Part shown: piece after piece, positions 1 to 11,560 of the stretch
Numbering within the stretch: position 1 is the first letter of the stretch
How the letters are laid out: every line of letters starts with the position of its first letter
Assembly: GCA_963932145.1 (NCBI GenBank)
Contig: OZ010587.1
Location: forward strand, 115,103,910-115,167,909
Direction of reading: 5' to 3'
Source of the DNA: Acanthosepion lycidas
Taxonomy: Eukaryota; Mollusca; Cephalopoda; Sepiida; Sepiidae
DNA length: 64,000 nucleotides
The notes under the pieces: generated by a model
The model's database searches: none
What the model was told of the DNA's origin: nothing
What the model saw: the letters and a program-made list of their open reading frames with translations, nothing else
Made by a program: the position numbers and the translations under genes

Positions 1-720
1 CAGAAACTTAATTTTTTTTAGTGCCAATATAAAGTAACAGTAGAAAAATCAATTTGAAAAATCTTGGTCATTAAATTTTCAATATTTATAAAATGTTCAA
101 AAACCTACAATTCAACCAATACATAAAAGAGCTCATAAATTAAGTTTTTTTTTTTTTTTTTTTGACATAATTTTTGTTGACAACAGAAAGAATATAAATA
201 TTTGTTCCGTTTTAATTCAATCATTATTACATGGGCTTGGCTACAATTGTAACAATAAACAGGGAAAACATGTCCAAACAGTATAAAAAAAAAATAAAAA
301 AGTAGAAAGACTAAAAAAATGGTTTATGGGAAGTTAAGTAGGTAATAAATAACATGAAGCATTGTTCTCAATTTGATTTCATTTAAATAGGACAGATTTA
401 AAAATAAAACATTGCTTATAAGAAATCATGAAAATGAAGCAACATGGACCTTGTTCCTCAAAAAGAGTCAAATATAAATCAAATTGGAAAATAACATCTG
501 CCCGTTTATTTCAGTGCATACAGATTTTGCATATGGAAATAAACAATAGACGATTCAAATTACAATTAAAACAAAAAGAAATTATATCAACAGTTTAACA
601 AATCGCATTTACATTTTATTTCATTCTAATATTGTCAAGGATAAATATTTTACAAAGGATTAGCATTACTATTTACTTAGTACATAGAAACAATTACCTG
701 AAGAGTTTAGTCCAAGAATG

Positions 721-733
<13 letters not shown>
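1..733. other. AT-rich sequence, nothing recognised
   Basis: Non-coding in all frames, with a poly-T run near 146-163. I see no gene, RNA or transposon signature. Confidence 0.5.

Positions 734-769
<36 letters not shown>
734..769. repeat. (TA)n microsatellite
   Basis: About 18 uninterrupted TA units. Confidence 0.95.
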
Positions 770-770
<1 letters not shown>

Positions 771-1072
771 GATCTGACACCACAGAATAAATATATAGAT
801 TTAAAAAGAACTTTTTTTTATATAATTTTCCTTAAAGAATTCTATCAACCAACATTTCTTCAGAAGAATTCATTGGTGTGATTTGGGACGAGACAGAAGA
901 CGATATTCACAAGAAGTGAATATTAGAAAGATTTTAGATGCAGTGTACATTAAAATACAGCAGCTGAGCCTATGCGAGCAAAAAGAACAATTTACTAACT
1001 CATTTAAGTTATTTGGAGGGCATGAGCAACATTTATTCTTATTGTTTCTTATCGTTTTGTTCTTGTCAATAT

Positions 1073-1074
<2 letters not shown>

Positions 1075-1123
<49 letters not shown>

Positions 1124-1159
1124 GTACATACACACTGTATTATTATAAGAAATTAGTAT

Positions 1160-1199
<40 letters not shown>
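1075..1199. repeat. (TA)n and (CA)n microsatellites
   Basis: A TA run at about 1075-1111 passes into CA repeats, and a second CA run covers 1159-1198. Short open frames here on both strands are repeat translations (poly-IY, poly-CV). The frame at 883-1077 (64 residues) just before it has no recognised relative. Confidence 0.95.
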
Positions 1200-1201
<2 letters not shown>

Positions 1202-1439
1202 CCTATGTTGTGTAGGGTTCACGCACATGCCTGTGAGCAGTCTATTGTTTTTGCCAATATGCGTATACATGTTCATGCTCCAAAGATACCTGCGTGTGAG
1301 TGTGTGTACATGGATGCAAGTGGTTTGACCACTGTATTTAGCCATTATGTGTGCATGTTGTGTGCTTTTGCATTTGTGGTTATGATCTATTTAGTGCTGG
1401 CTTAAATTTGTTTATGAAGTTTTTTTTCTTGTATTTGTA

Positions 1440-4400
1440 GGTAAGAATAATTGTCTGTTTGGTATATTGGCATAATTTTAAATTCACCCTGGTTACATTT
1501 ATAGATGTGTTGTGATACAAAGAGTTTTCTGTTGCCTGGTAATTTTATGATACTTTTGCATAGGGAGACCCTGTTTAGTTGTTGGCTGCTACCTATATAT
1601 GATTTCTTGCATTTTGTGCATAAATCACATTTTTGGAGTTGCAGTTTAAATTTTTATTTATTATATCGTTTTGGGGTTTTCAAAAGTGTAGGAGTTTCCT
1701 TCTATAATGATGTCACAAACCCCACATCTTTTTTGTTTCATTTTGTGACTCTGTATTGTGTGTTGGTTAAATTTGGATGAGGTTAGTATGTGTTTTAGGT
1801 TTTTAGATTGGCATTTGCTTTTAATTATTTTGGTTGTTTTTAGTATATTTTTCAGTTTTTCATTCTTGCCAAGTAGGTCTAGATTTTTTGTAATTTCTGT
1901 AAATAGTTCTAGATTGTTCTTGTATGTTGAAACATATGTTAGAGTTTGTTTGACATTATGTTTCTTTGGATTTTGTAGTTCGTCTAAAGGAATTTTTTTT
2001 GAGAGTTCAAAACTTTTGTTTATTAGTGTCGTGGGGTAGCCTCTTTTTTCTTTTTAAGTTTTATGTAGTTCTTCTAAGCGGGTTTTTTGGAGGTGTTTGT
2101 CAGTCACTATAGTACAAACCCTATGTGCTAGGGAATAGGGGATGGATTTCAGGCAGCTTTTTGGGTGATGGCTCTCGAATTGAAGATATTGTTGGGTGCC
2201 TGTAGGTATGTGGTAGATATCTGTGATTATGTGGTTGTTTTTATTTCTAATGAGTATATCTAAAAATGGTTATTTGTTGAAATTATATTCTTGGGTGAAT
2301 TTGATTTTTGGGTATAAGTTTTGAAGTAGAGTGTGGAATTGGTTAATATCACCTCATGAGGATTTCCAGAAAATGAAGCAATCATCTAAGTATCGTCTCC
2401 AGGAGTTAGTGAAGTGGGTTTTTACATTTTCCCCCATATATTTCTTCTTTCTTTTTATAGAGGTTTTCCTCTAGGTAAACTAATGTTAGGGTAGCATATG
2501 TAGGTGCCATTTTTGTTCCCATTGCGGTACCTAGGGTTTGGATATAGATTTTGTTGTCAAATTGTTTAGAATTAGGTCTATACTATCGATAAGAAATTCC
2601 TTATTGAATCTGGGATGTAGTGTTTCTGGATGTTTTTCAATCCAGAATGAGATTACCTCCTTACCTAATTCATGGGGTATGTTGCTATATAGGCTACTAA
2701 TGTCAAAAATTGCTATAAATGTTCCCAGATCTACTTTTTGTGGTATGGAGCTAAGGAAGTAAATATAGTCTCTGATGTAGCTTTTAATCTGCTTAGACAC
2801 AATATTACAACCATTTACTATTAGGTTACTAAGGTTGCTAGTTGGACAGGCTGGTCCTGCTACTATGGGTCTGAATGTAACGTCACTAAGGTTTGGGATG
2901 CTAATGTATTCAGATTTTTCTGGATAGCTGCTTTTATTTCACTAGATTTGTGAATTTTTGGTAATCCGTAGAAATTTTTTGTTTTTGGTACAAAGTTTAT
3001 TAGGAAATCTTTTTCTTTTTTTTTTTTGTTAATATTTTATTATGTGTTGTGCAGAGATTTGTAATTTTTTATATGTTTTTGTCTATTTTGGTGTTGATTA
3101 ATTTGAAGTTGTTCCTATCAACTAGTGTTTCTTAAATTTTTGTTTTATAGTACATTTTGTCCATAATCACAATAGTGCTGCCTTTATCTGCTTCTTTTAT
3201 AATTATATTATTTCTTCAGATATTTTCTAAGGCTAGTCTTTGTCTGTAAGGTTGTTGAATGGTTTGGACTTTTCTTGTAGGTTGAGGTTCCAGAGTTTTT
3301 CAAAAAATATGTTCAGCTCATTAGTATTATTTTTGTTTGGGAATAAAATGGATTTGTTTTTTTTACTAATGACTCATCTGTAATTATCGTTATTATTAAA
3401 TATTTCTTTTAGTCTGAATTTGCATTCATATGCTCCAAGATCTTTTTTTTAGGTTTGTTATATTGCTTTTTGGAGCAGGGAAAAATTTTAGGCCTAATTT
3501 CAATAGGTTGATTTCATCCTTTGTAAGTGTATATGTTGAAAGGTTTATTATTTTGGGTTTTGTGCCATCTAAACTAGTCTTGTTTGGACTGGGGCTTCTG
3601 AAAAAAAAAAAATATAATGATTGTGTCTTTCCACATATTTCAGGTTTTCTAAGAAATAACCTCTCTCTGTACACTTCAGGTTTTCTAGCCAGTGAGAGTT
3701 TTTCTTGGTGAAATTGGGGTTGTTGTTGCTCGATGTCTCTATATAGGTGTGTTTGTTTTTGTTATAAGGAGTGTTCCAGATGTTTCTAGGTTTGTTGCTT
3801 CTGTATGGATTGTATGTGGATTGTGTGTAGAAATTTTCAGTGAATTTTGATTGTATTCCTTGATATGGGCAATGGTTGTTGGTTTGTTGTGCTGGGGGAT
3901 ATCTGTAAGTGTTGGTTTTGCGAATGTGCATGTATTCTGATCTTTGTCTCAATGTGTTATGGTGTGGTGGTCTGTTGCACAGGTTTGTGCACTGTTCAGT
4001 ATATTTTCATAATTATATTTGTTGAGTGGGGTGTGTATGTGGTAGTATGTATTAGGGTTTTTACTTTGTGGTTGTGTTTGTGTATGGTAGAATGTGTTAG
4101 GGTGCTTAACTTGTGGGTCTGAGTGTGGTAGTATGTATTAGGTTGGCGCAAAAATAATGACGTAATAATGTCGTTTTTTGACGTTAAAAAAATACATTAA
4201 AAAACAACATTACTACGTCATTATTTTTGCACCAACCTAATATTTGGGTTCTTAACTGTTGTGTGGTTTTCTCTGAATTTTCTGATGTTGCATGTAGTTG
4301 ATTTGTGTTGAGCATTGTGTTTTATTGTGAGTTTGGATCTTTTTTTTTTTTTTGGTTTTGTCTCATTATCCAATTTTTCTTGGTAATGTTTTCAACCAGG

Positions 4401-4560
4401 TTATCTTTCTTTCCAATAAATTCCAGGATTTGTCCTCCTCTTCTTTGCATTTTGACTCCCATAATTCAGACAGGAATTGGTGAGTTTCTTTAGGGCATAG
4501 TTCCTGATTTCTGTTAACGATTTATTATCAATCTCTGTGTAATTTTTCATAAACATGCAC
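1440..4560 (-). pseudogene. Penelope-like element A: reverse transcriptase plus GIY-YIG endonuclease, frames broken
   Basis: PLEs are retroelements with a reverse transcriptase related to telomerase and usually a C-terminal GIY-YIG nuclease. On the minus strand, the following appear in order: a polar N-terminal region (4500-3570); INLSTYTLTKDEINLLKLG (about 3530-3470), a conserved PLE pre-RT block; ADKGSTIVIMD (about 3190); FYGLPKIHKS (about 2970); RPIVAGPA (about 2870); FDISSLYSNIPHELGKE (about 2690); the catalytic box RRYLDDCFIFW (about 2385), with both aspartates intact; PTGTQQYLQFESHHP (about 2200); and YIGSSQQLNR then RKLFVSQHIYKC (1640-1500), the GIY-YIG domain. Stops and frameshifts break the ORF, but nearly the whole coding length is recognisable. 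A MITE at 4138-4240 interrupts the N-terminal region. Confidence 0.85.
4138..4240. mobile_element. Mariner-type MITE, 103 bp foldback
   Basis: Both ends read TTAGGTTGG(C/T)GCAAAAA, the terminal-repeat start typical of mariner elements and of the human MADE1 MITE. The arms are near-complementary for about 45 bases (TTAGGTTGG...ATAATGACGTA on each side), so the element folds into one hairpin. It is flanked by TA on each side, the usual target duplication. No coding capacity. It sits inside PLE A and is therefore younger than that insertion. Confidence 0.9.
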
Positions 4561-4689
4561 ATGACAAAGGAGTACTGGAAATTAATTTTTTTTTTTTTTT
4601 ATCTAGCTAAATTCATTTAGACTTTTTCTTTCCATCACTTTTGTAAGTAGATATTCCACACTGTGATATTGAAAATAGGAATGAACATG

Positions 4690-4805
4690 ACCATCAAACG
4701 CATGGCCAGTCTAGATATAAAATCTCTTTACAGCAACATCCCAGTTGAAAAAATGCCTCAATCTCTTAAAAACGCATCTAACACAATCAAAGATAAAGCT
4801 TGCTC
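4690..4805 (+). pseudogene. PLE-type reverse transcriptase fragment
   Basis: Translates as MASLDIKSLYSNIPVEK, the palm-domain block 'SLDIxSLYTNIP' of PLE and related RTs. Homology stops within about 40 codons at the mariner relic that follows. It is a 5'- and 3'-truncated scrap. Confidence 0.55.
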
Positions 4806-4859
4806 TACCAACAGCTAAAATAATAAAAATCTGCTGTCTCATCACTAATCCATGCTGCT

Positions 4860-5678
4860 TCACATTTAATAGCAATTGTTACAAACAAAAATATATATTG
4901 TTGTTTGTTTTTGCCGACTACACAGTATAGCAGGGTCAGTTGGGCAGTCTGTGAAAAGAGTACCATGACTGAATTCACTTCACCAGAAATTTGGAAAATG
5001 GCATGCTTTATTGATTGGCATTTGCCCCGGAAGCTCCAATATGAAAATTTCAAAGTGTTTGGGTGTCAATCTGACAACAGAGAAGAGGATTCAGAAAGTT
5101 GGATGGTGGTTACAAAGGCATGGCAGCTTAGAAAACTCACTCTGATCTTTCTGATAAAAGAACTGTTAGTGAGGGCCTCAGACTCAATATGGAGGCCTAC
5201 ATAAATTGCCTTAAGGAAATAGTGCTGCTCTGAGTCAAAAGGGTGGCTGCTGGAAGACTGTTTGACAACAGGACTGCAACATGCCACACAAGCAGGGGAC
5301 ATGCCAGACAATTTCTGTGACCACATCACTCCTTACATTTGGTCACCTAACTCCCCAAACTGCAACCTGCTTGATTATTATGTGGGCAACGCAGTTGAGC
5401 GAGAAAGCAAAAAAATTCCTTATAACACCAAAGATGAACTGAAGGCAAGGATTATGGCCGCATTCACCAACTTAAACAAGGAGACCATTCAGAAGAGTTG
5501 CAGGAGATTCAGAAGTTGTCTGGAGGCAGTGGTTGAAGCCAAATAGTGGTTTTATTGAATAAATTTGGTATTTTAAGATATTTTTGTGTAATTTTGGTAA
5601 ATATATCTGTTAAAATAAGGTCAGTGTTATTTTCATTTTTGCATAATTTATCTGACAATTTATCTATTGCACTCTGTA
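4860..5678 (+). pseudogene. Mariner-like transposase relic, copy 1
   Basis: Encodes, with breaks, parts of a Tc1/mariner-superfamily transposase: TEFTSPEIWKM (4967), then FCDHITPYIWSPNSPNC followed by LLDYYV (about 5310-5385), then a C-terminal tail KDELKARIMAAF and LNKETIQKSC ending at 5546. It is the same family as the minus-strand copy at 35157-35967, which has matching flanks. The second catalytic Asp region (QxDSAxxHTS in relatives) reads NRTATCHTS, and the third motif is SPN instead of SPD, so the enzyme is dead. The 3' end (5640-5678) matches the terminal sequence of copy 2. The N-terminal helix-turn-helix region is absent. Confidence 0.75.
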
Positions 5679-6165
5679 TTCCTCAAGTAATTTTTACAGA
5701 CTTTTCCCCTAGAAAAAAAATTAAACTTATCGCTGTCACTCAAGCTGTCAATACCTTAAAACACCTATCTCAGTGTTAAAAAATGCAGTTCTGTGATATT
5801 ACAAACTAAAAGTAATATTTGTTTAGAATCAAATTAAACTTTAAATCAGTTTCAGAAAAGTACATTTTATTTTTGAAAGATTTAATAAAATTAATTACAT
5901 TGTGCTGATGGACAACTAAAAATGGTGCTAAAATCAGCAACTTTTAGGAATTAATCAAAAAAAAAAAAAAAAAAAAAAAGAAAATCCTTCCAGTCAATTT
6001 TGAAACGCAACAAAGTGTTTTTTGTTTATTGAAAATAGCTATAAGTGGAACTCTTATAGACAATCCATCATTAAAGATACAAGGAAAATGATCAGCTCTG
6101 TACCACTCCAATAAGTAACTCATGCTATCCTCTTCTTTTATAAGAGCCAGATCAGACCAAAAATG
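5679..6165. other. Unassigned sequence with poly-A
   Basis: AT-rich, with an A-run at about 5958-5980. Nothing recognisable as gene or element apart from the A-run. Confidence 0.4.
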
Positions 6166-6540
6166 GAGTACTGTGGTCATATTCGGGCAGGAGCTACCCA
6201 GTTCTCACTTTCCAGTTTTGATAGAGTTCAAAAGTGCCAGAGTCCTTGTTGGAAAAGACTTATTTTCCACTCCCCAACCTCTCTCCTGTAGGTGAGATGT
6301 GACGAGTCTCTCACTACTCTATCGCTACTTTCATGGAAAGTGCTCAAATGAACTATATTGGTTGGTTCTGCCATGTCTAACCTTCAGGGCTACAACCCAC
6401 CATGCCACTTACATTGTAACAAACCACCTACTTTCCATCCATATTCCATTGGCAAGATGTAAGTTCCACTGCTCTCTGGAACAGACTCCCAAGAGGATGT
6501 TTTCCTGATCACTACAGTCTTAACCAGTTTAAGTCTAGAG
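6166..6540 (+). pseudogene. 3' end of a Jockey/CR1-like LINE reverse transcriptase
   Basis: Broken translation gives KPKMEYCGHIRAGA (LEYCxxIWxxA in relatives), FDRVQKCQS, then SLTTLSLLYRYFHGKCSNEL and NHLLSIHIPLARCKFH. This is the classic C-terminal block after the RT domain of Jockey/CR1-type LINEs. An (AAT)n run at 6561-6582 follows, a plausible 3' tail. The 5' end is truncated and several frameshifts are present. Confidence 0.7.
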
Positions 6541-6686
6541 TTCATACTGTAAACAGATTATAATAATAATAATAATAATAATGTGTACGTGAGAGAGAGA
6601 GAGATAAGATTTTTTTTTGCAACTATTACATTACGATAGAACATACAAATTATTCTCAAAAGTACTTACAGAATAAATACCATAGA

Positions 6687-6760
6687 TTAAAAACAAAAAA
6701 ACAAAACAAAAAAACAAAACAAAAAAACAAAACAAAAAAACAAAACAAAAAAAAAAAACA
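6687..6760. repeat. A-rich tandem repeat
   Basis: About four near-identical units of roughly 14 bp built from A-runs and CAAAAC. No coding content. The rest of 6545-7475 holds nothing I recognise. Confidence 0.85.
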
Positions 6761-7472
6761 GCTATGCAAACAGACAGGCTTTAGGAACAGCTATTCAACA
6801 AACTCTCCAGAAGAGAGATGGTAAACCACTGACCCACAGGTTATGAACTAGCCCACCATCAACTTTTTAATGACCCATGAGGAGTTGGTGAAATGACGTC
6901 ATGAAATATGGCTCAGCCAATCAAATTTTAGCAATTTTTCAAATTTTGTTTGCACCTTGTGTATTCCTGAATACATCCAGCTGATACTTGGATATTTTTA
7001 TAACATTTTGTACAGTTGGGAAGGTTTTGTCTCTCTTTGCATTTTATCAATCATAATCTCATCTATTTGCAATTGTTACATGCTCATAAAATGTTAAATG
7101 CCATTTTGAAAGCTATCATCAGAATTTATGCTTAATGGCAGATGAACAAAGGAATTAAATTATTCGAAGAAAAGTAAAACAATAGGAACAACAATGTAAT
7201 AATTTCAATAGGATGTTTAAACCAAAAATGCTGAACAATATTTCTGCAGCCAGTTTTCCATCATCCTATACTAAGCATTGGAAGCTACCCCCGATGGTAA
7301 TTATTTAAAAGAGGTTGTTGAACGGCTGAGATTTTTTGTCTGAAGACTTTCAAAATAAAGGTGAGATCCTTAAAAGAATGAGTTGCCACTTACTAAGAAA
7401 ACTGGAGGCTAAGTTGGTTGGTTGGGTTTTATGGCATATCAACCACTGTGGGTCATTTAATGCCAAATTAAG

Positions 7473-7478
<6 letters not shown>

Positions 7479-7505
<27 letters not shown>

Positions 7506-7525
7506 CATACATACATACATACACA
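7479..7525. repeat. (TA)n then (CATA)n microsatellite
   Basis: TA units pass into CATA units. The short ORF over it is a repeat translation. Confidence 0.9.
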
Positions 7526-7553
7526 TATATTAACTATACAGTACTATTAAACA

Positions 7554-7652
7554 TATAGCTGGCAACATTATTTTTTCAAAAATGCATAGATGGCGACATT
7601 ATTTTTTCCAAAAAACGTATAGCTGGCAACATTATTTTTCCAAAAACATTAT
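7554..7652. repeat. Three-copy ~32 bp tandem repeat
   Basis: Three imperfect units with core TGGCAACATTATTTTT followed by CCAAAAA. They differ by a few substitutions and indels, so they are older than the array just downstream. Confidence 0.85.
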
Positions 7653-7669
7653 CTGAAGCCTTGTTGTTG

Positions 7670-7909
7670 GACGTAGTTTATCGTCATACCCAGGACGCGG
7701 ATGTAGTTTATCGTCATACCCAGGACGCGGATGTAGTTTATCGTCATACCCAGGACGCGGATGTAGTTTATCGTCATACCCAGGACGCGGATGTAGTTTA
7801 TCGTCATACCCAGGACGCGGATGTAGTTTATCGTCATACCCAGGACGCGGATGTAGTTTATCGTCATACCCAGGACGCGGATGTAGTTTATCGTCATACC
7901 CAGGACGCT
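7670..7909. repeat. 30 bp minisatellite, exactly eight units
   Basis: The unit is 30 bp and occurs 8 times (240 bp). Units 2-7 are identical; the first has one change near its start and the last one near its end. Because 30 is a multiple of three, both strands stay open: plus reads (DVVYRHTQDA)n and minus reads (MTINYIRVLG)n. No signal suggests a real protein. The array abuts a hAT relic. Confidence 0.95.
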
Positions 7910-7919
7910 GGGGGGTAAG

Positions 7920-9085
7920 ATATTAATTGGATTAATTGAAGGAATTTATTGAACTTGGCATTAAGTTCGGAAATATTGCATCTGTGACAACAGATGAAGC
8001 TTTAAGAATGATTAGAAAAAAAAAATGCTGGATTTGTGCAACTACTGAAACAAGTAAACAACAATTTAGTTGATTTTCGTTGCATTTTGCATCAAGAATT
8101 TATGTGTGAATTTTACAGCTACTCGTGCATTTAAGAAACATCAATTCACCAAGCTACTGAATGAAGTCAAGTCAATTTTCTGGGTTACTCATGTACAACA
8201 ATGTCAGATGGTTAAGCCATGGTCAAGTATTAAATCAATTTGTAGAGTTTCTAAAAGAAATAAGACTTAAGCAAAAAAGAAATGACTCTCCAAAATGGAT
8301 TGATATTAAATGGCTGAATGACAAATTTAATAACAGCTTTCACACTTCATTACAGTAACTTTAATACAAAATTGCAATTTTTTGGGTGCCAGTGGTGTTT
8401 AGGCATATTAAAGCTTTCAAAAGAAAACTAGAAATATTTTCAAGAGATTTAGGAAACAAGGTAAAATATTTTCCATTATTAAAGAAGAACATTTTAACTC
8501 CAAATTTTTCAACTGACAGTACAGAAAAGAGAGAAACTGTATTCAAGAAATATTCATCAATAGTAAAGAATACTAAGCATTTACTTTTTCTCTATTCCAA
8601 GAACTAGATACTACCTTACAATTCTGCCATATCATTAAATTTCATGATTTCAAGCTATCCATGTTTGATTGGCTTGATTTAAATAACTTGGAAATGGAAT
8701 TAGTAGACTTCCAAGAAAATGCTGCAGTGTGGAAGACAAAATTTATCAACCTTAACCTGAAGTTACAAGAAAATGAAGTAAAATCATTAGCCTGTGTGAC
8801 AAAAGAAAAAAAGGATTTGTTAGACAGCAGAGATAAGAACCTCATTCCTGTAGAATAGCAGCCCTTGCTGGACACTTTTACATCAATGAAAAAATGCTGA
8901 CCATTTTTGTTTCTTCCTATTCATGTGAAACATTGTTTTCATCCCTGAATTATATAAGATCAACCTTCAGGAATCACTTTGGTATGGATATGAGTGCTGC
9001 ATGCATTAAGCTGAAAAGAAAAAGTATGAACCTCAAATTAAAATATTTGAGCAACTAAAGATAGAGCAACAAATTCCTCATTAAA
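7920..9085 (+). pseudogene. hAT transposase relic (ZBED5/GTF2IRD2/SCAND3-like)
   Basis: Frames broken by stops together give a domesticated-hAT-like protein: ASVTTDEALRMI (7975); NVRWLSHGQVLNQFVEFLKE (8195-8255), matching the 'VRWLSRGxVLxRFxEL' block of the ZBED5/GTF2IRD2 group; HIKAFKRKLEIFSRDL (8403-8450), matching 'VKAFxxKLxLW'; MELVDFQENAAVWKTKF (8692-8743), matching 'LQxELIDLQ'; and a decayed C-terminal hAT dimerisation region (8915-9060), 'YIRSTFRNHFGMDMSA' in relatives. The N-terminal BED zinc finger is not seen; the minisatellite lies where it would be. Multiple stops rule out an intact protein. Confidence 0.75.
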
Positions 9086-9189
9086 ACTATAAGTATACGA
9101 GTAACACATTTATGTTTAGGAAAAGTTTTTAAAAAGGTACCAAAAATGAACTGACAAAAAAAATATTTGTGGAACATGGCAGCCATGAT

Positions 9190-9420
9190 GAGAGCAGGAC
9201 ATTAGCAAAACCAACATAAAAACCATTAAGAATATATACAATAGCAGTACTACAATAAAGACTGGAAAAGGAGTGAGACAAGGAGGTAGTATTTCACCTG
9301 AACTATTTATAGCAGTCTTTGAAAGGATCTTCTGGAAAAAGAATGAGGGAAAAAAAGGGAAGTTCAATGTTACATGGAGATTATTTAAAACCATCTATGA
9401 TTTTTTGACTACTTTTTACT
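9190..9420 (+). pseudogene. LINE reverse transcriptase fragment
   Basis: TGKGVRQGGSISPELFIAVF (9256-9316) is the RT finger/palm block 'GVRQGDxISPxLFxAxLE' of RTE-like and related non-LTR elements. Only about 70 codons are recognisable, without the YxDD box. Confidence 0.75.
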
Positions 9421-9424
9421 AATA

Positions 9425-11560
9425 TCGAAATCATTGAACAAATTAAAAAAAAAAAAAAAAAAAGAAAAAGTTAGATGACCTAAATAAAGAAAACTTGTAC
9501 AATCTTTTTAGGAAATCAGACTCTGATAAGGTCAGATTTCCTCAAAAAAGAAAATACACATCCTCCCCCATCTGTTAGACACTCAAGATTATACAGGTTC
9601 TCTAATTAGGTTATTTAACTTTTTTATTTTTTGTAATTCATCCAATGGTTTTGATATTAGTAAAAAGTCATCAACAAATCATAGAGCTTATTAAGAGCAC
9701 CTCTTGCATTAGACCACTAAGAGTAGGTTTGATACGGAACAGAAATGAAACAATGTGCAATTTTAATGATCCCTAAATCAGATAAAGAAAAAGAAGTTCA
9801 AGAATACTTATATGCAGCACAACTGTGAGGCATATATTTGTCCCTTCAAAATCTTTGATGACTATATCAATACAATATAAATAATTATTTACATTTATTT
9901 TAACTTTAATGCAATGCAAATATGAATTAATGCTCAATAAATTAAGTCAATATTATCAATCCAAAATTATTAATACCAGGATAATATTAAGTGTCTAATT
10001 ATAAAATTCTATCAATTCCCACTGAATATGAGATAACTTTTTATTTGCAGAAAAACAAAGAACAAAAAATCATTCAGATGTAAAGTACTTGATTGGTAAT
10101 TCAGAATTAAGTTTTTCAAACCCAATAGAGAAATTCATGAAATGAGAATATTCCAGTTTATTGCACACACACAGACAGCATATCATTTTTAGTATATCTA
10201 AAGCAAATGAAAAGGTTCAGGATCTTTTTGGCACTTCCACTGAAAGTCATATTGAGGAGTCAAATATAGTTTAGCAATTCAGTTCTACTACAAAATTAGA
10301 TGTCTAGTTTACATCAGCAAATCAAAGTTCAGTACTAATAATTTAATTTTAACCAGTTCAAATGGCAAAAAGCAGAAACCTGAATTTCCATAATACTTGA
10401 AAGGTTTTTCTGTAAAATTCAATTAGGAAACAAACAAAAATAAAATAACATTTATGTTGTATTATTCAATTGTTAAATAAACTATAAACAGATGGGGAAT
10501 TAAAAATATTAAATAGAAACCACTAAAGTAGTGATTCTTTTGGAGAAGAATGTCAACGATGGACAGTAGAAGAGATATCAATAGTAATTCTATTTGGCAG
10601 CAAATAAAGTTCAAAGTGTCAAGATAATCAACCAGTTACTTTCCCTGCTTACAACTATTGTTCAACTGATTTCCTTCCTCTTCTGTTCATATTTCAATTA
10701 CTCCCATTTAAATGTACAATCATCTCAAATCCAGTTTTAACATTCAAACCATTACCTACAAAAGTAAATACAACACACACTGATTAGAGATCGTTTTTAG
10801 TTAATAGCCATGTCTCATGTTACTGGATTGCAGAGTTAAGCTCAATTTATTATCTACAAAGTTAAGAGAAATTAACTGAAATGAAATGGTGTCTTTTAGA
10901 CAATGTCTTAAGAGATATCAGAATCCAAATGATCCAACATTAGTTAGATTATGCAAAACAATGTCAACATTTTTCAACCTTAAAATTTGTTTTATGAAAT
11001 ATTACCAACTTGTAAATGAGTGAATAACACTGGATTGTACAAGTACTAAATTGATTGCCATCATAAAATTTGGAGATTGGTTTGAAATGTGTGTGTGTGT
11101 GTGTGCTGCATTTAAGGAATGGTATAAATAAAACCAACAATATCCTGGTCCAGCTTAAATTAATTTTAGGCTGTTGCCAAGAGGAATAGACAAAGACCAC
11201 ATACATACATATATGTGCAATGTAAAATAATATCATAAAAAGTGGAGTTGTGAAAAAGTTATTCAACTATGCATTTCACTCCTTATGGTTGGCATCCACA
11301 GGCTGGAATGAGAGAAACCAGTTGTCCAAGAAAAGGTTGTTGAAATATGGGGAAGAAGTAATAAAGATCTTTATCATCTGGTACAGCCAGGGAGCACTAC
11401 CACAAAACTGAAGCTGTTAATGTCTACCAATTTGTAATTTACCCCATTCCAAGTTGAACCATTTTTGTCCTTTCTTAGTATGCATCCTGCAATTTGCTAA
11501 TATTTTTGCAATGAAGATTCATACTGTATATGAGCCCAGTGTAAAGTTAACAATAGGGAA
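9425..11560. other. No gene recognised
   Basis: AT-rich, with poly-A at about 9446-9462, short AC runs and a (GT)n run at 11088-11104. No open frame of note. Possible old repeats, but none I can name. Confidence 0.4.

Noticed and set aside
7670-7909. CRISPR-like array (30 bp repeats)
   Set aside because: Units are contiguous with no spacers, and the sequence is eukaryotic.
7649-7918. Repeat protein (DVVYRHTQDA)n or (MTINYIRVLG)n
   Set aside because: Open only because the 30 bp DNA unit is a multiple of three; no start context, signal or neighbour supports a gene.
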